A model generated the notes under the pieces. It had not been told where the DNA came from. It made no database searches and saw only the letters and a list, made by a program, of their open reading frames with translations. Of a stretch of DNA of 64,000 nt, positions 63,949-64,000 are shown piece by piece. Position 1 is the first letter of the stretch; each line of letters starts with the position of its first letter. Made by a program: the position numbers and the translations under genes. Location of the stretch: positions 1,612,001 to 1,676,000 of the forward strand of contig NZ_CP157743.1 of NCBI RefSeq assembly GCF_030717995.2. Direction: 5' to 3'. The DNA is from Methylomarinum sp. Ch1-1 (GTDB lineage: Bacteria; Pseudomonadota; Gammaproteobacteria; Methylococcales; Methylomonadaceae).

Positions 63949-64000
63949 TTGGGGATAGGCGCTGTGAAATATCCGGGTTTAGCGCAGCCCCATTCGACTT
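63949..64000. other. window end, no feature
   Basis: The last 52 bp after the hybrid kinase stop show no feature. Confidence 0.3.

Overview
The window looks like chromosome from a gammaproteobacterium. RapA, a proteobacterial-type GshA, a short PutA, RhlE, RecQ, FabI and QueD next to a YqiB-type protein all point that way. The dense sensory-kinase and c-di-GMP content, the SulP-carbonic anhydrase fusion and the repeat load resemble environmental Methylococcales-type genomes, but no methane or methanol oxidation gene is present, so that affiliation is inference. No rRNA or tRNA gene was recognised.

Layout. 1-3.3 kb is an accessory patch: a 157-bp MITE, a crystallin-fold secreted protein, an integron-type cassette (SEC-C gene plus an attC-like site), gene remnants and a transposase remnant embedded in REP-like repeats. 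3.5-11.4 kb holds a SulP-carbonic anhydrase fusion, a SagB-type nitroreductase broken by a MITE, a ParB-N-domain protein, rtcA and a Cu-type P-ATPase. 11.5-22 kb is a signalling island. On the minus strand it has two Roadblock/LC7 proteins, a protoglobin, an ethylene-receptor-type histidine kinase and a REC-PP2C-REC-PAS-GGDEF-EAL protein with a frameshift. Divergent from these are a PAS kinase with an in-frame stop and a response regulator. An intact IS66-family element (22001-23673) closes the island.

24-31 kb holds an autotransporter with Calx-beta domains, a GT1-type glycosyltransferase, a protein with five TGVxKYL motifs and an orphan TssB-TssC-like fusion. 31-52 kb is mostly housekeeping: gshA-cysH, recQ, ribokinase, queD with a DUF1249 gene, PilZ, trpS, rapA, rhlE, putA and fabI. 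52.4-59 kb is a translationally coupled peptide ABC transporter operon (lipoprotein, two permeases, double ATPase) ending in a DUF2780 protein. 59.1-60.1 kb is a pile of nested repeats, followed by a 1267-aa hybrid kinase with five PAS domains.

The most distinctive signal lies in the non-coding DNA. One 110-244 bp MITE family (here 'A', ends CAGCAATTCCCA) occurs at least six times, and five copies have 9-bp target duplications readable from the sequence. A ~70-bp palindromic element ('B') sits inside A in two places, and A sits inside B in a third. A further MITE ('F') has ends and an 8-bp duplication like those of the resident IS66 element. Families C (about 140-210 bp, fold-back) and D (130-540 bp mosaics) fill most remaining intergenic space.
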